Both the position numbers and the translations under genes were made by a program. From an uncultured Granulosicoccaceae bacterium (GTDB lineage: Bacteria; Pseudomonadota; Gammaproteobacteria; Granulosicoccales; Granulosicoccaceae), in NCBI GenBank assembly GCA_938045275.1, contig CALIMV010000301.1, positions 1 to 44,738 of the forward strand: a stretch of DNA of 44,738 nucleotides. Direction: 5' to 3'. Under the pieces are notes generated by a model that saw only the letters and a program-made list of their open reading frames with translations, was not told the origin of the DNA and ran no database searches. This document shows, one piece after another, positions 19,283 through 28,350 of this stretch (positions are counted from its first letter, which is position 1; the number at the start of each line of letters is the position of its first letter).

Positions 19283-20122
19283 ATGATCAATCGCTACACT
19301 ATTATTGGCCAACCTGTTGCCCAAAGTGTGTCTCCGGCAATTCATCATATGTTTGGCGAGCTAACCCAAAGGCGCTTGCAATACACGAGAACGGAAGCAA
19401 CCAGTGATTCGTTCGCCGCAATCGTTAAAGATTGGCAAAGCAGTGGCGGCAAAGGGTGCAACATAACTGCGCCATTCAAGGAGCTTGCGGTAACAATCTG
19501 CGATAGGCTCAGCGAAAATGCCCGGCTCGCAGGAGCGGTTAACACAATACAGATGCATCGCGATGGGTCCCTGGTTGGACACAATACCGATGGTATTGGG
19601 CTGCTAACTGACATTGAAAAAAACAAGCAATTGCCAATCAAAGGTTTACGCGTATTAATGGTTGGTGCCGGAGGGGCCGCTCGAGGCGCTATTGGGCCTT
19701 TACTCTCAGCAAGGCCTGCGTGTGTTCACATTGCTAATCGCACAATTGAACGAGCAGAAAAATTGGCGAATACGTTTGCGTCGCTTGGCCCGGTTGCCTA
19801 TAGCAGTTTCGATGATTTGAGTTCGGTGGAAAGCTTCGACTTGGTTATCAACGCCACGAGTATGGGATTTGATAACAGCGCACCACCACTACCGGTTAAT
19901 ATTCTGCATACCGAAACGTTTGCGTACGACATGATGTACAAAGCTCAGCAAACACCCTTCTTAACCTGGTGCGAGCAAAATGGTGTAACCCATTTTTCGG
20001 ACGGTTTTGGCATGCTGGTTGAGCAAGCCGCCGATGCGTACCTGATCTGGGAAGGGGTCAGACCGAAAACCCGAAAAGTGTATCTTGCCACTGATGAAAT
20101 TATAAGTAGCGCTAATGTGTAA
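19283..20122 (+). CDS. aroE: Shikimate dehydrogenase (NADP+)
   Basis: 279 residues, standard length. It reduces 3-dehydroshikimate to shikimate in the chorismate pathway. The substrate-binding N-terminal domain shows GQPVAQSVSPAIHH and NITAPFKELA with the catalytic Lys, then NTDGIGLL with the Asp partner. The Rossmann domain has GAGGAARGA, NRTIERA (an NADP-type NRT) and NATSMGF. It overlaps the following DUF192 gene by 8 nt. Confidence 0.97.
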   Translation: MINRYTIIGQPVAQSVSPAIHHMFGELTQRRLQYTRTEATSDSFAAIVKDWQSSGGKGCNITAPFKELAVTICDRLSENARLAGAVNTIQMHRDGSLVGHNTDGIGLLTDIEKNKQLPIKGLRVLMVGAGGAARGAIGPLLSARPACVHIANRTIERAEKLANTFASLGPVAYSSFDDLSSVESFDLVINATSMGFDNSAPPLPVNILHTETFAYDMMYKAQQTPFLTWCEQNGVTHFSDGFGMLVEQAADAYLIWEGVRPKTRKVYLATDEIISSANV

Positions 20123-20663
20123 TACCAATAATCCAGTACTTTACGTTGACTGTTTAAAACGATGTTTGTCAACATCGCTAAGGTCATTGTCGTCGAAACA
20201 ATTGACCTTGTTTTTTTTAGCAGCTGTCCCAACAATCGTACTATCTGGTTTCATAAACTTAAGTTTTATCAGTTCAGCCATCGCACAAGACAAACCACAA
20301 GCAGCGTTGCCTAGCGTCGAATTAACGGTAGCTGGTAAAATTCTGAATACAGAACTGGCCAGCACACCAAACCAAAGATACATGGGTCTGAGCTTTCGCA
20401 AGTCATTGGCAGAAAACGCGGGCATGCTGTTTGTGTATCCAGCTGAAGAGCAACTGGTCTTCACAATGCGTAACACCTTAATACCCTTATCTATTGCGTT
20501 TATCTCAGAAGACCTGGTTATACAAGAAATTCTGCACATGCCCGTTGGTCCAAATCAGATATTTCCTTCAAAGGCACCCGCAAGATTCGCGCTGGAAGTA
20601 AACCAGGGTTGGTTCGAACGTAACAATATCGGTGTAGGTGAGAAAATCAGCGTTGGGCAGTAA
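20115..20663 (+). CDS. DUF192 family exported protein
   Basis: 182 residues. A long N-terminal segment with a hydrophobic stretch (about 34-55, ending SAIAQ) suggests export or a membrane anchor. The rest is a DUF192 domain with NQRYMGLSFRKSLAENAGMLFVY, FTMRNTLIPLSIAFI and PARFALEVNQGWFERNNI. The ATG overlaps the aroE stop, implying coupling. No biochemical role for the family is established as far as I know. Confidence 0.88.
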   Translation: MCNTNNPVLYVDCLKRCLSTSLRSLSSKQLTLFFLAAVPTIVLSGFINLSFISSAIAQDKPQAALPSVELTVAGKILNTELASTPNQRYMGLSFRKSLAENAGMLFVYPAEEQLVFTMRNTLIPLSIAFISEDLVIQEILHMPVGPNQIFPSKAPARFALEVNQGWFERNNIGVGEKISVGQ

Positions 20664-20695
20664 AGCTTTCGGCAGATCAATAAAACAGGAAATAC

Positions 20696-21739
20696 ATGCA
20701 GTACAGAAAACTTGGTAATACTGACATCGACATCAGTCAGTTGTGTCTTGGCAGCATGACTTGGGGCACACAAAACTCAGTTGAAGATGCCTGCGAGCAA
20801 ATTGATTATTCGCTCGACAAAGGCGTGAACATTATAGACACAGCTGAACTCTACCCAACGACCCCGCTTTCTGCCGACACATATGGTCGCACTGAGGAAT
20901 TTATCGGTCAGTGGGTTAGTCGATCGGGCAAACGCGATCAAATACTCATTGCCAGCAAAGTGGCTGGCAATGGCCCCAAATGGATTGACGACGGTGCGAA
21001 CATTGATTCGCGTAAAATTCGCAAATCTCTCGAAGGCAGTTTGCAACGCCTGAACACAGACTACATTGATTTGTACCAACTGCATTGGCCCAATCGCGGC
21101 TCCTATCATTTTCGACAATCCTGGACTTTCGACCCGACCAAGCAAAATCGGGAACAATTTCTGGAGCACATTGAGGATGTGTTGCAGACACTGCAATCAT
21201 TAGTTAACGAGGGCAAGATACGTCATATTGGTTTATCCAATGAGTCTTGCTGGGGAACGTCGCAATTTCTGTCTGTTGCGGCTCAACATAACTTTCCACG
21301 TGTTGTAACCGTGCAAAACGAATACAGCCTGATGCAACGTATTTTCGATCTGGATTTTGCAGAGTTAGCCCACAATGAACAGGTAGGTCTTCTCGCGTTC
21401 TCACCTTTGGCCGCCGGAATGTTAACTGGCAAATACGACAACGATGTTATTCCAGAGGGTTCACGGCGTACTTTTGCCAAAGATCTAACTGGGCGTCTTT
21501 CAGAAAAAAGTAAACCGGCTTTGAATCGCTACATCGCATTAGCTCGTGAACACGGTTTAGAACCCGCTCAAATGGCTTTAGCGTTTTGCATGACGCGCCC
21601 TTTCATGACATCGGTTATTTTTGGTGCGACGTCGATGGATCAGTTGAAAACAAATCTTGGTGCTGCTGATTTAGAGCTTAGTGAGGAAGTGTTGCAGGGC
21701 ATTGCAGATATTTATCGCGATTACCCAATACCGATGTAG
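20696..21739 (+). CDS. tas: Aldo/keto reductase, Tas family
   Basis: 347 residues, closely following E. coli Tas along its length. It is an NADP(H)-dependent TIM-barrel reductase. The catalytic tetrad context is visible: DTAELYP (Asp and Tyr), ASKVAG (Lys) and LYQLHWPNRG (His). C-terminal cofactor segments include FSPLAAGMLTGKY, GLEPAQMALAFC and FGATSMDQLKTNL. Tas was described as suppressing a tyrosine auxotrophy in E. coli; the natural substrate is not clear. It is convergent with the ABC exporter, 17 nt apart. Confidence 0.94.
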   Translation: MQYRKLGNTDIDISQLCLGSMTWGTQNSVEDACEQIDYSLDKGVNIIDTAELYPTTPLSADTYGRTEEFIGQWVSRSGKRDQILIASKVAGNGPKWIDDGANIDSRKIRKSLEGSLQRLNTDYIDLYQLHWPNRGSYHFRQSWTFDPTKQNREQFLEHIEDVLQTLQSLVNEGKIRHIGLSNESCWGTSQFLSVAAQHNFPRVVTVQNEYSLMQRIFDLDFAELAHNEQVGLLAFSPLAAGMLTGKYDNDVIPEGSRRTFAKDLTGRLSEKSKPALNRYIALAREHGLEPAQMALAFCMTRPFMTSVIFGATSMDQLKTNLGAADLELSEEVLQGIADIYRDYPIPM

Positions 21740-21756
21740 TCAAGGATGCTAATTCA

Positions 21757-23667
21757 TCACACCGTCAACCCAAGCTCAGTGGGCAAAAATCCCCCAGACT
21801 GACGCTTCCAAAGCTTTTCGTACAATCCTTTAGCCCGTACCAGCTCCGCATGAGTACCCTCTTCTACAATTGTGCCGCTATCAATCACAATCAATCGATC
21901 CATCTCCGCTATGGTTGAAAGCCTGTGAGCAATGACAACGGTAGTTTTGTTTTGCATTATACGCTTTAGATTGCGCTGTATTTCTGCCTCGGCCTCTGAA
22001 TCGAGTGCCGAAGTAGCTTCATCAAGCAATAAAATTTCAGCATCTTTTAATATAACTCTGGCAATCGCTAAACGCTGTCGCTGACCTCCGGAAAGTTTCA
22101 CGCCTTTATCACCTACCATGGCATCAAGGCCTCGCCGGCCATCTTTGTCACGCATATCGCTCACAAATTCGAGTGCCTCTGCTAAATCCAGTGCGTTTTC
22201 TATCGCTTCATCTGTAGCGTAGCGTGCACCATACCTAACATTGTCTCGCACTGACCGATTCAACAGGAATGCATCCTGAGATATGACACCAATTTCCTTT
22301 CTTAACGACATTTGGGTAACATCTCTCACATCCTGGTTATCAACTTTTATTGAACCGCTATCTACATCTCTCAGCCTGAGTAACAATGCGATCAAGGTAG
22401 ACTTACCAGCTCCGGATACGCCGATCAGGCCAACCTTCTCATTAGGCTTGATGTGCAAACTAAAGTTGTTGATTACGCGAGAAACCATTACACCTTCAGT
22501 TGATTCTTCGTTGTCTTCATCATTTGCTGACTTGTTATTGTAGGCATAACAAACATTGTCGAAAACTATTTCACCCTTACCAATAATGAATGGTTTCGCA
22601 TCGGGTTTATCGTATACAGAGGGCTCCGATGTTAGCACCGGCATAGCATCACGAATGGTTCCCAGAGTTTGCGACACTGAATAACCAAGCCCCAAAAACG
22701 CGTATGAAGAACCAATCATCGCGCGTGTAATGGTAACCGCTGCGACAAAATCACCGACACTGACAAAGTCCTTTACCATGCCCCAGATACCCATCACAAA
22801 AATGGAGATAGCGAGTAGCGCATTGAGCAAGCGCATAGCCGTTTCATAGATCACGTATTGTCGTGTTTCTGCATGTCGCGTATCAATACCATCGCTTAGT
22901 ACTTTGCGTATGGCATCAGATTCTGACGCTTCGGCACTGTACGCTTTAACCAGAGCAATGTTTCCGTAAACATCTGTCATGACTCCGGTGGCTCTCGATG
23001 AGGCTTCCGCCACCTTTCCCGACCTTTTAATAAACGAGGGAACCGCCCAGAACGCCAGCAATACATTGAGCACAATCCAGACTAATACCGGCAATGCCAG
23101 TTGCCAGGCCAGAAATAGCATCAATCCAACCGAACCAACAAATTCAATTGTGATTGCCGGTATTTGATGTACCGCCAAAAACATTTGTTGTTGTACCGAG
23201 CCAGTTACCTGCTCAATTCTTGATGCGACCTGTCCGGCATAGGTGTCTTCAAAGAATTCAACATCCTGAGATTCAACTGCCTTGTGTGATTGCCAGCGCA
23301 TTGCAGCGGGTAGTAGTGTGCCCGCAGTCTGTTGTGAGAAAGCACCCTTTATAAAAGAAAGTGTCGGGTCTACCACAGCGATTAGCACCGCCAACAGAAT
23401 AAGTAACACAGCATTTTCACTGACAAACTGTGCGGCACCGCTGCTCACCACTCCGTCCACAACGTAAGCAAGCGACCAAACCAGTAGAATTGTGAAAAGC
23501 GCCGAGACAATCGACAATACCGACACAGCAGCCAATACACCCTTAAACATCTTTGCAAAGTGCAGAACAACGAAAACAGGGCCTTTGTCAGGTATTTTTG
23601 TTATAGGCAGATCAAGTGGCTTGATCAGTGTTTCAAAGGGCTTGAAAATACGATTAGACAGTGTCAT
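21757..23667 (-). CDS. ABC exporter, fused permease-ATPase (ABCB type)
   Basis: 636 residues: a six-helix exporter membrane domain (about 40-340) followed by an ATPase domain. ATPase motifs are GVSGAGKST (Walker A), ISQDAFLLNRSVRDNV (Q-loop), LSGGQRQRLAIARV (signature), ILLLDEATSALD (Walker B and D-loop) and VIAHRLST (H-loop). It likely works as a homodimer in the inner membrane and exports lipids, peptides or drugs; the substrate cannot be told. A 20-residue acidic insertion (ANDEDNEESTEG region) lies just before the Walker A. No partner genes adjoin it. Confidence 0.93.
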   Translation of the reverse strand: MTLSNRIFKPFETLIKPLDLPITKIPDKGPVFVVLHFAKMFKGVLAAVSVLSIVSALFTILLVWSLAYVVDGVVSSGAAQFVSENAVLLILLAVLIAVVDPTLSFIKGAFSQQTAGTLLPAAMRWQSHKAVESQDVEFFEDTYAGQVASRIEQVTGSVQQQMFLAVHQIPAITIEFVGSVGLMLFLAWQLALPVLVWIVLNVLLAFWAVPSFIKRSGKVAEASSRATGVMTDVYGNIALVKAYSAEASESDAIRKVLSDGIDTRHAETRQYVIYETAMRLLNALLAISIFVMGIWGMVKDFVSVGDFVAAVTITRAMIGSSYAFLGLGYSVSQTLGTIRDAMPVLTSEPSVYDKPDAKPFIIGKGEIVFDNVCYAYNNKSANDEDNEESTEGVMVSRVINNFSLHIKPNEKVGLIGVSGAGKSTLIALLLRLRDVDSGSIKVDNQDVRDVTQMSLRKEIGVISQDAFLLNRSVRDNVRYGARYATDEAIENALDLAEALEFVSDMRDKDGRRGLDAMVGDKGVKLSGGQRQRLAIARVILKDAEILLLDEATSALDSEAEAEIQRNLKRIMQNKTTVVIAHRLSTIAEMDRLIVIDSGTIVEEGTHAELVRAKGLYEKLWKRQSGGFLPTELGLTV

Positions 23668-23745
23668 TGGTTAATACTCACTAGCCTTTAATGCGCCAGG
23701 ACCAACAGGATCCCGCATGATCAGTCTAAACTACTACACGAAGAT

Positions 23746-23816
23746 GGTGTTACCCACGAAAAACGGACACGTTTTTATGCACTCGCTGCATAGAATTGCT
23801 TTTCGTGGGTAACACC
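23746..23816. repeat. 71-bp nested perfect palindrome
   Basis: GGTGTTACCCACGAAAA (23746-23762) is matched perfectly in inverted orientation at 23800-23816, leaving a 37-nt centre. Inside that centre is a second perfect inverted repeat, TATGCA/TGCATA (23776-23792, 5-nt loop). The inner ends of the long arms carry A and T runs, opposite to an intrinsic terminator, so termination is not the obvious role. Candidates are a palindromic repeat or MITE-like element, or a protein-binding cruciform. It abuts a gene fragment on its right side. Confidence 0.75.
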
Positions 23817-24038
23817 AAAGCAACTCAGAAGAAGGCATTGCCGGTGTTCAGATAACTACAAAAAATGAGAATGGAGAGCGAGAATAAAACGCTGGCAGAC
23901 GCCAGCGGCAACTACGAATTCGTACTTGATATTTTCAGTGTCTGGGACATCTTAGAAACCCAGCCGAACGGTTTTATCGATGGTAAAGAAGCTTCTGCCG
24001 CACCCTTTGGCACTACTGACGCTGATCAATTTCTTTAG
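23813..24038 (+). pseudogene. Frameshifted SdrD_B-like repeat-domain fragment
   Basis: Two plus-strand frames together resemble an SdrD_B/Cna-B type beta-sandwich unit. The first frame reads EEGIAGVQITTKNENGE and then stops at 23885. A second, overlapping frame continues with TLADASGNYEFVL and then ILETQPNGFIDGKEA and GTTDADQFL to a TAG at 24036-24038. In intact SdrD_B domains these blocks occur in exactly this order (GIxGVxVxL, T(D)AxGNYxF, ETQPxGFxDGK). One frameshift near 23880 would restore them. No start codon or signal peptide precedes, so this looks like the remnant of a larger surface protein. The remainder of the 427-nt gap (23668-24094) shows only the palindrome. Confidence 0.55.
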
Positions 24039-24094
24039 ACCTCATGTTTACGCTGTACTTTAAGCAAACAGCTCGATCGGCTTGTTACACCACA

Positions 24095-25732
24095 CTAGTG
24101 ACGAAAGTGTCTTACACCTGTGAACACCATGGCCATATTGTGTTCATCAGCAGCGCTGATAACTTCACTGTCGTTACGTGAGCCACCCGGCTGAATGACT
24201 GCGGCTATACCAACATCGGCTGCCTGGTCCATGCCATCGCGAAAAGGGAAAAACGCATCCGATGCCATTACCGCGCCGGACACTTCCAAACCAGCATCGG
24301 CAGCTTTAATAGCTGCTATTTTTGCAGAGTAAACTCGACTCATTTGTCCTGCACCAACACCGACCGTTGCGCTATCTTTACAGTACACAATGGCATTCGA
24401 TTTTACGAACTTGGCTACTTTCCAGGCGAAAAGCAAGTCTTGTAACTCGGTTTGAGTCGGTGCCCTTTTGGTGACAATCTTTACATCATTTTGTGAGAGC
24501 GCGTGCAAATCATCGTCTTGTACCAACAAGCCACCAGAGACAGGTTTCGTTATCCAGCTATTTTCCACCGGCGGTTGACTGTGACAATCGAGCAGTCGAA
24601 TGTTCGGAAACGCCGCTAACACATCGCCAACACCCGGCTCCATACCTGGCGCAATAATCACTTCAACAAACTGTCGCTCTGTTATCGCTTTGGCAGTGGC
24701 CACATCCAGGCTGCGATTGAAGGCGATGATGCCACCAAAAGCTGATGTTTCATCGGTCTTGTATGCACGGTCGTAGGCATCGAATACCGATTTTGCTATG
24801 GAGACACCGCATGGGTTGGCATGCTTAACGATCACGCAGGCAATTTCTTCAAATTGCCTGACACAGGCTAGCGCCGCATCGGCATCCATAACATTGTTAT
24901 AGGAGAGTGCTTTGCCCTGTAATAATTCAGCTGCCGCAAGCGAACCTTCCGGCGGAGATTGCTCGTGATAAAACGCCGCCTGCTGATGCGGGTTTTCACC
25001 GTATCGAAGCTCATTGGAAAGCAAGTATTGTCGGTTCAACGTGCCAGGAAATGACTGACGATCTTCCAGGTTACCCGGTGTTTTTATTCGTCCAAGAAAA
25101 TTCGCGATTGTGCCGTCGTAGTTAGCCGTATGAGCAAACGCCTTTACCGCTAATTCGAAACGCAGCCGTTCCTGGTTTTCTGCCGAAGATTGCAGAGAGT
25201 CAATAACACGCGAGTAGTCTGATGGATCTGTCACCACACTAACCGATGCAAAATTCTTTGCCGCCGAGCGAACCATCGCAGGACCGCCAATATCGATATT
25301 CTCAATGGCATCCTCGAAGCTGACATCAGTCGCTGTATCATTGGCAGCCGCACTACCGCTTTCGGCTGCACGCTTACCAGCGGCATCAATACGGGCAACG
25401 GTTTGCGCAAACGGATACAGATTAACGACGACAAAATCTATAGGAGCAATATTTCGCTCCCGCATCAATGCGTCGTCAGTGCCTCGCCTGCCAAGAATCC
25501 CGCCATGCACCGTTGGATGCAACGTTTTAACTCGACCCGACATCATCTCTGCGGCACCGGTGTGTTCAGACACCTCGGTAACCACCAAGCCGGACTCTCG
25601 TAAAAGCGTCGCTGTTCCGCCTGTTGACAGTAGGGTATAGCCGGCGCTTTGCAGCGCCTTGGCTATTAGACAGATATCGGTTTTGTCAGATACGCTGAGT
25701 AAAGCGCAGCGTTTAGCTGAAACTGCTGTCAA
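24095..25732 (-). CDS. purH: Bifunctional AICAR transformylase / IMP cyclohydrolase
   Basis: 545 residues, both domains present. The N-terminal IMP cyclohydrolase domain (about 1-215) shows [38 protein letters not shown] and [16 protein letters not shown]. The C-terminal AICAR formyltransferase domain shows [34 protein letters not shown] (catalytic Lys-His) and [10 protein letters not shown]. It performs the last two steps of IMP synthesis. Its ATG overlaps the fis stop, so dusB-fis-purH are translated as a coupled series. Confidence 0.98.
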   Translation of the reverse strand: MTAVSAKRCALLSVSDKTDICLIAKALQSAGYTLLSTGGTATLLRESGLVVTEVSEHTGAAEMMSGRVKTLHPTVHGGILGRRGTDDALMRERNIAPIDFVVVNLYPFAQTVARIDAAGKRAAESGSAAANDTATDVSFEDAIENIDIGGPAMVRSAAKNFASVSVVTDPSDYSRVIDSLQSSAENQERLRFELAVKAFAHTANYDGTIANFLGRIKTPGNLEDRQSFPGTLNRQYLLSNELRYGENPHQQAAFYHEQSPPEGSLAAAELLQGKALSYNNVMDADAALACVRQFEEIACVIVKHANPCGVSIAKSVFDAYDRAYKTDETSAFGGIIAFNRSLDVATAKAITERQFVEVIIAPGMEPGVGDVLAAFPNIRLLDCHSQPPVENSWITKPVSGGLLVQDDDLHALSQNDVKIVTKRAPTQTELQDLLFAWKVAKFVKSNAIVYCKDSATVGVGAGQMSRVYSAKIAAIKAADAGLEVSGAVMASDAFFPFRDGMDQAADVGIAAVIQPGGSRNDSEVISAADEHNMAMVFTGVRHFRH

Positions 25733-26031
25733 GTTTGCTTGCTGTCAGCCAATTTTCCGCGCAAGGTGCCACGACTGATACCAAGCCATTGAGCCGCTTT
25801 GCTTTGATTGCCACGACACTCATCGAGAACATAGGTGATCAATGCCGATTCAACTTGCCGCATAACCATGCGATGCAAGTCGTGTGGAACTTCACCATCA
25901 AGCATTTCAAAATAGCGTTCAAGCTCACTATTTACGCAACGTTGTAGTGCCGTATCTTCCCTGGATTCCATCGGCGTATCTTGTGTGCTGTGGACGTCTT
26001 GGGTGTTTTGTGTTGTAGATTCTGAAACCAT
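25729..26031 (-). CDS. fis: Nucleoid-associated DNA-binding protein Fis
   Basis: 100 residues. The C-terminal helix-turn-helix is clear ([22 protein letters not shown]), preceded by the dimer helices ([22 protein letters not shown]). Fis bends DNA and regulates rRNA and recombination loci. Its position 7 nt after dusB matches the conserved dusB-fis order of gammaproteobacteria. A start at M22 would give a size nearer some homologues; I keep the longer frame. Confidence 0.95.
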   Translation of the reverse strand: MVSESTTQNTQDVHSTQDTPMESREDTALQRCVNSELERYFEMLDGEVPHDLHRMVMRQVESALITYVLDECRGNQSKAAQWLGISRGTLRGKLADSKQT

Positions 26032-26038
26032 AAATTAC

Positions 26039-27025
26039 TCATGCGGCTGCCGCAAACGAATCTGGGCAGGTGAAAAACTCCTCAACTATTGCAAGCTGTT
26101 CTACGCTTGATTCTTTGCTATAGGCACGAACACGAAATTCAGTCGCGTTACGTAATCCTTTGCAATACCAAGCGATATGCTTGCGCGCAACTCTCACACC
26201 CGTATATTCGCCGTAAAGCTCATAGAGGCCGTTCAAGTGCGTAGTCAAGGTCTCGTATATTTGTTCTGTTGTTGGTGGTACCGGCGCAGCGCTTCCATTC
26301 AATTGTTCAGTTATCGATTTAAACAACCACGGATTCCCTTGTGCCGCCCTGCCTATCATAACGCCATCTGCGCTAGTTAGATCAAGTACTTTTTTCGCAT
26401 CTTCTGCGCAATTAATGTCGCCATTTGCAATAACAGGGATGTTAATCGCTTTTTTTATTTGTGCAATAGTATTGTACTCAGCCTGGCCTTTAAATCGATC
26501 AGTACGAGTACGCCCGTGCACAGCGAGACAGGCAATGCCTTCTTCTTCGGCAAGTCGCGCTATCTCAACACCGTTTCTTTCATTAGGGTTAGGGCCGGTT
26601 CTAATTTTTAACGTAACCGGCACTTTAACTCTTGTAACAACCGCCCTAATAATATCGCGAACCAACTCAGGGTGTTCAAGTAAAGCAGAACCAGCTGCTT
26701 TATTACACACTTTCTTTGCCGGGCAACCCATGTTGATATCAATAACTTCTGCGCCGTACTTCACATTTAATTCAGCAACATCAGCCATGGCTGTCGGCTC
26801 AGACCCGGCAATTTGTACTGCATGCGGAAGGCCATTGTCAACGTGCTTTATTCGATGTCGTGTTTTTTTTGTCGCGAAAAGCAATGCATCGCTGGAGATC
26901 ATTTCCGATGCAGCATAAGCCGCCCCTTCGCGTGCACATAGCATGCGAAACGGTGCATCAGTGATTCCAGCCATAGGTGCGAGAAACACATTATTGCGCA
27001 GCTTGTAGGGGCCGATATGCAACAT
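26039..27025 (-). CDS. dusB: tRNA-dihydrouridine synthase B
   Basis: 328 residues. FMN-dependent enzyme that reduces specific uridines in the tRNA D-loop. Motifs: APMAGITDAPFR near the N-terminus, INMGCPAKKVCNKAAGSALL with the catalytic Cys, VTLKIRTG, VHGRTRTDRFKG, IPVIANGDI and GVMIGRAAQGNPW. It is the first gene of dusB-fis-purH. The 104-nt gap upstream is AT-rich and probably contains the promoter. Confidence 0.97.
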   Translation of the reverse strand: MLHIGPYKLRNNVFLAPMAGITDAPFRMLCAREGAAYAASEMISSDALLFATKKTRHRIKHVDNGLPHAVQIAGSEPTAMADVAELNVKYGAEVIDINMGCPAKKVCNKAAGSALLEHPELVRDIIRAVVTRVKVPVTLKIRTGPNPNERNGVEIARLAEEEGIACLAVHGRTRTDRFKGQAEYNTIAQIKKAINIPVIANGDINCAEDAKKVLDLTSADGVMIGRAAQGNPWLFKSITEQLNGSAAPVPPTTEQIYETLTTHLNGLYELYGEYTGVRVARKHIAWYCKGLRNATEFRVRAYSKESSVEQLAIVEEFFTCPDSFAAAA

Positions 27026-27106
27026 GAATTAGTCAGATATTGATCAGGAAAAACATCCTAATACAGATCGAAGAATAAAAAAACCAGATGCACTAACAAA
27101 AATAAA

Positions 27107-27123
27107 TTGCAATAACTTTGCAA
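27107..27123. promoter_or_regulatory. Paired TTGCAA palindromes upstream of dusB-fis-purH
   Basis: Two TTGCAA hexamers, each self-complementary, are spaced 11 bp start to start, one helical turn, about 85 nt upstream of the dusB ATG and just past the DUF3426 stop. This arrangement could bind a dimeric regulator on one DNA face; no known motif is matched. Confidence 0.3.
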
Positions 27124-27129
27124 AGAAAT

Positions 27130-28347
27130 TTACGATTTAAATTCCAAAAAATGAAACTCAAAATTTTGCGCATCCTGGCCTGGATCGGTTACTTCCAACT
27201 TGACATCAAGCTGTTGGTTTGCCTCTATGACCGCGCCATCTTGCCAATTAGGCATATAGTGATTAGGAATAAAGTCTTGCTTTGCAACGACGCGCCCTAC
27301 ACGATTGGATAACACCATCTGTAAAACCGGTAATTGTTGAGCAAATTCGGCTTCATTACGAAATGACACATTGATGACCAATGCGTTAGGTGTACTTGGA
27401 TGTGAATAGACATTTCGCTTAACCATTTTTAATGATGCAACATCAACACGTGCGGGTAAAGTGCATCGCATTATTTTGCAAGCCGTTTCAAGCGCTGGTC
27501 GTAATGTTGTGTTGTTGTAAAGCTGGGGACGCGAGCGATAGGTAAATAAACCTATAAGCAACACACCAAGTAACACAAGCATACCGGCACGGAAGAGCCA
27601 CGGGCTCTTCTCTGACTGCTCTTTAGGTGAACTTGCCCGTGTTCCAACATCAACCTTGACCGCAGGTGAACCAATCGATCTGGCCTGCGCACCGTGTGCA
27701 CGAGGCACCACATTATCGGTGGCTGAATCAATGTCAGTTGCTGCTACAGCAGAGTCAGGTGGCTCGCTATCGCGGTACTTAAAAATCAGCGGCTCACTCG
27801 ATTGCTCTTTACCAACAAAGTCGACTTGCGCATATTCAGCAGACTGCTGCGATATGTTGCTTACAGATTTGTTGGTTGAAGAATTGGCGTTGGCATCGAT
27901 GGTGATATCGTGCGCAAATATATAGTCATTGAACGTTTCGTCATTACCCATCTCCACAGCATCGAAATCAAAGTCGGGGGTATCACGGGTTTGGTCGAAA
28001 TAAGCAATTTCGGGTAGATCGGCGTCTTTGGAAAATATATCGAAATCTGAATAAGTAATATCTAATGCCGCTGTTTCGTTGCTTAGCCCATCCGAGCTAT
28101 CAATTGAATTTAGCGGTGCAGGTGAACCCACGCTGCTGACCGAGCTCGACGCACGCTGCTCGTCTGTCATTGCTTCGTCTGAGTGCAGCTCCTCGAGAGC
28201 GTCAAAAATACTCAAGCATTCTCCACAACGCACGCGCGTATCACTCGAGGACAATAGTTCTCGAGCTACTTCGAACACCGTTTGGCAGTTCGAACATCGT
28301 GTTTGCGGATTCGTTCTAGCTTTCAATTTTGAGCTGAGGTCAGCCAT
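27130..28347 (-). CDS. Zinc-ribbon (MJ0042-type) / DUF3426 membrane protein
   Basis: 405 residues. The N-terminus carries a zinc-ribbon with two Cys pairs (TRCSNCQTVFEV and RVRCGECLSIFDAL) of the MJ0042 type. An acidic, Ser/Asp-rich linker spans about residues 55-240. One membrane helix follows (about 247-268, LFRAGMLVLLGVLLIGLF), then a DUF3426 domain (about 285-400) with FRNEAEFAQQLPVLQM and VGRVVAKQDFIPNHYM. The ribbon is cytoplasmic and DUF3426 periplasmic by this topology. Lies 3 nt downstream of prmA, the usual neighbour of this family. Function unknown. Confidence 0.9.
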   Translation of the reverse strand: MADLSSKLKARTNPQTRCSNCQTVFEVARELLSSSDTRVRCGECLSIFDALEELHSDEAMTDEQRASSSVSSVGSPAPLNSIDSSDGLSNETAALDITYSDFDIFSKDADLPEIAYFDQTRDTPDFDFDAVEMGNDETFNDYIFAHDITIDANANSSTNKSVSNISQQSAEYAQVDFVGKEQSSEPLIFKYRDSEPPDSAVAATDIDSATDNVVPRAHGAQARSIGSPAVKVDVGTRASSPKEQSEKSPWLFRAGMLVLLGVLLIGLFTYRSRPQLYNNTTLRPALETACKIMRCTLPARVDVASLKMVKRNVYSHPSTPNALVINVSFRNEAEFAQQLPVLQMVLSNRVGRVVAKQDFIPNHYMPNWQDGAVIEANQQLDVKLEVTDPGQDAQNFEFHFLEFKS

Positions 28348-28350
28348 GAG

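Noticed and set aside
23746-23816. Integron attC site or Rho-independent terminator
   Set aside because: The arms do not carry the RYYYAAC/GTTRRRY core of attC, and the A/T runs lie at the inner ends of the arms rather than after the stem, so neither identity fits.
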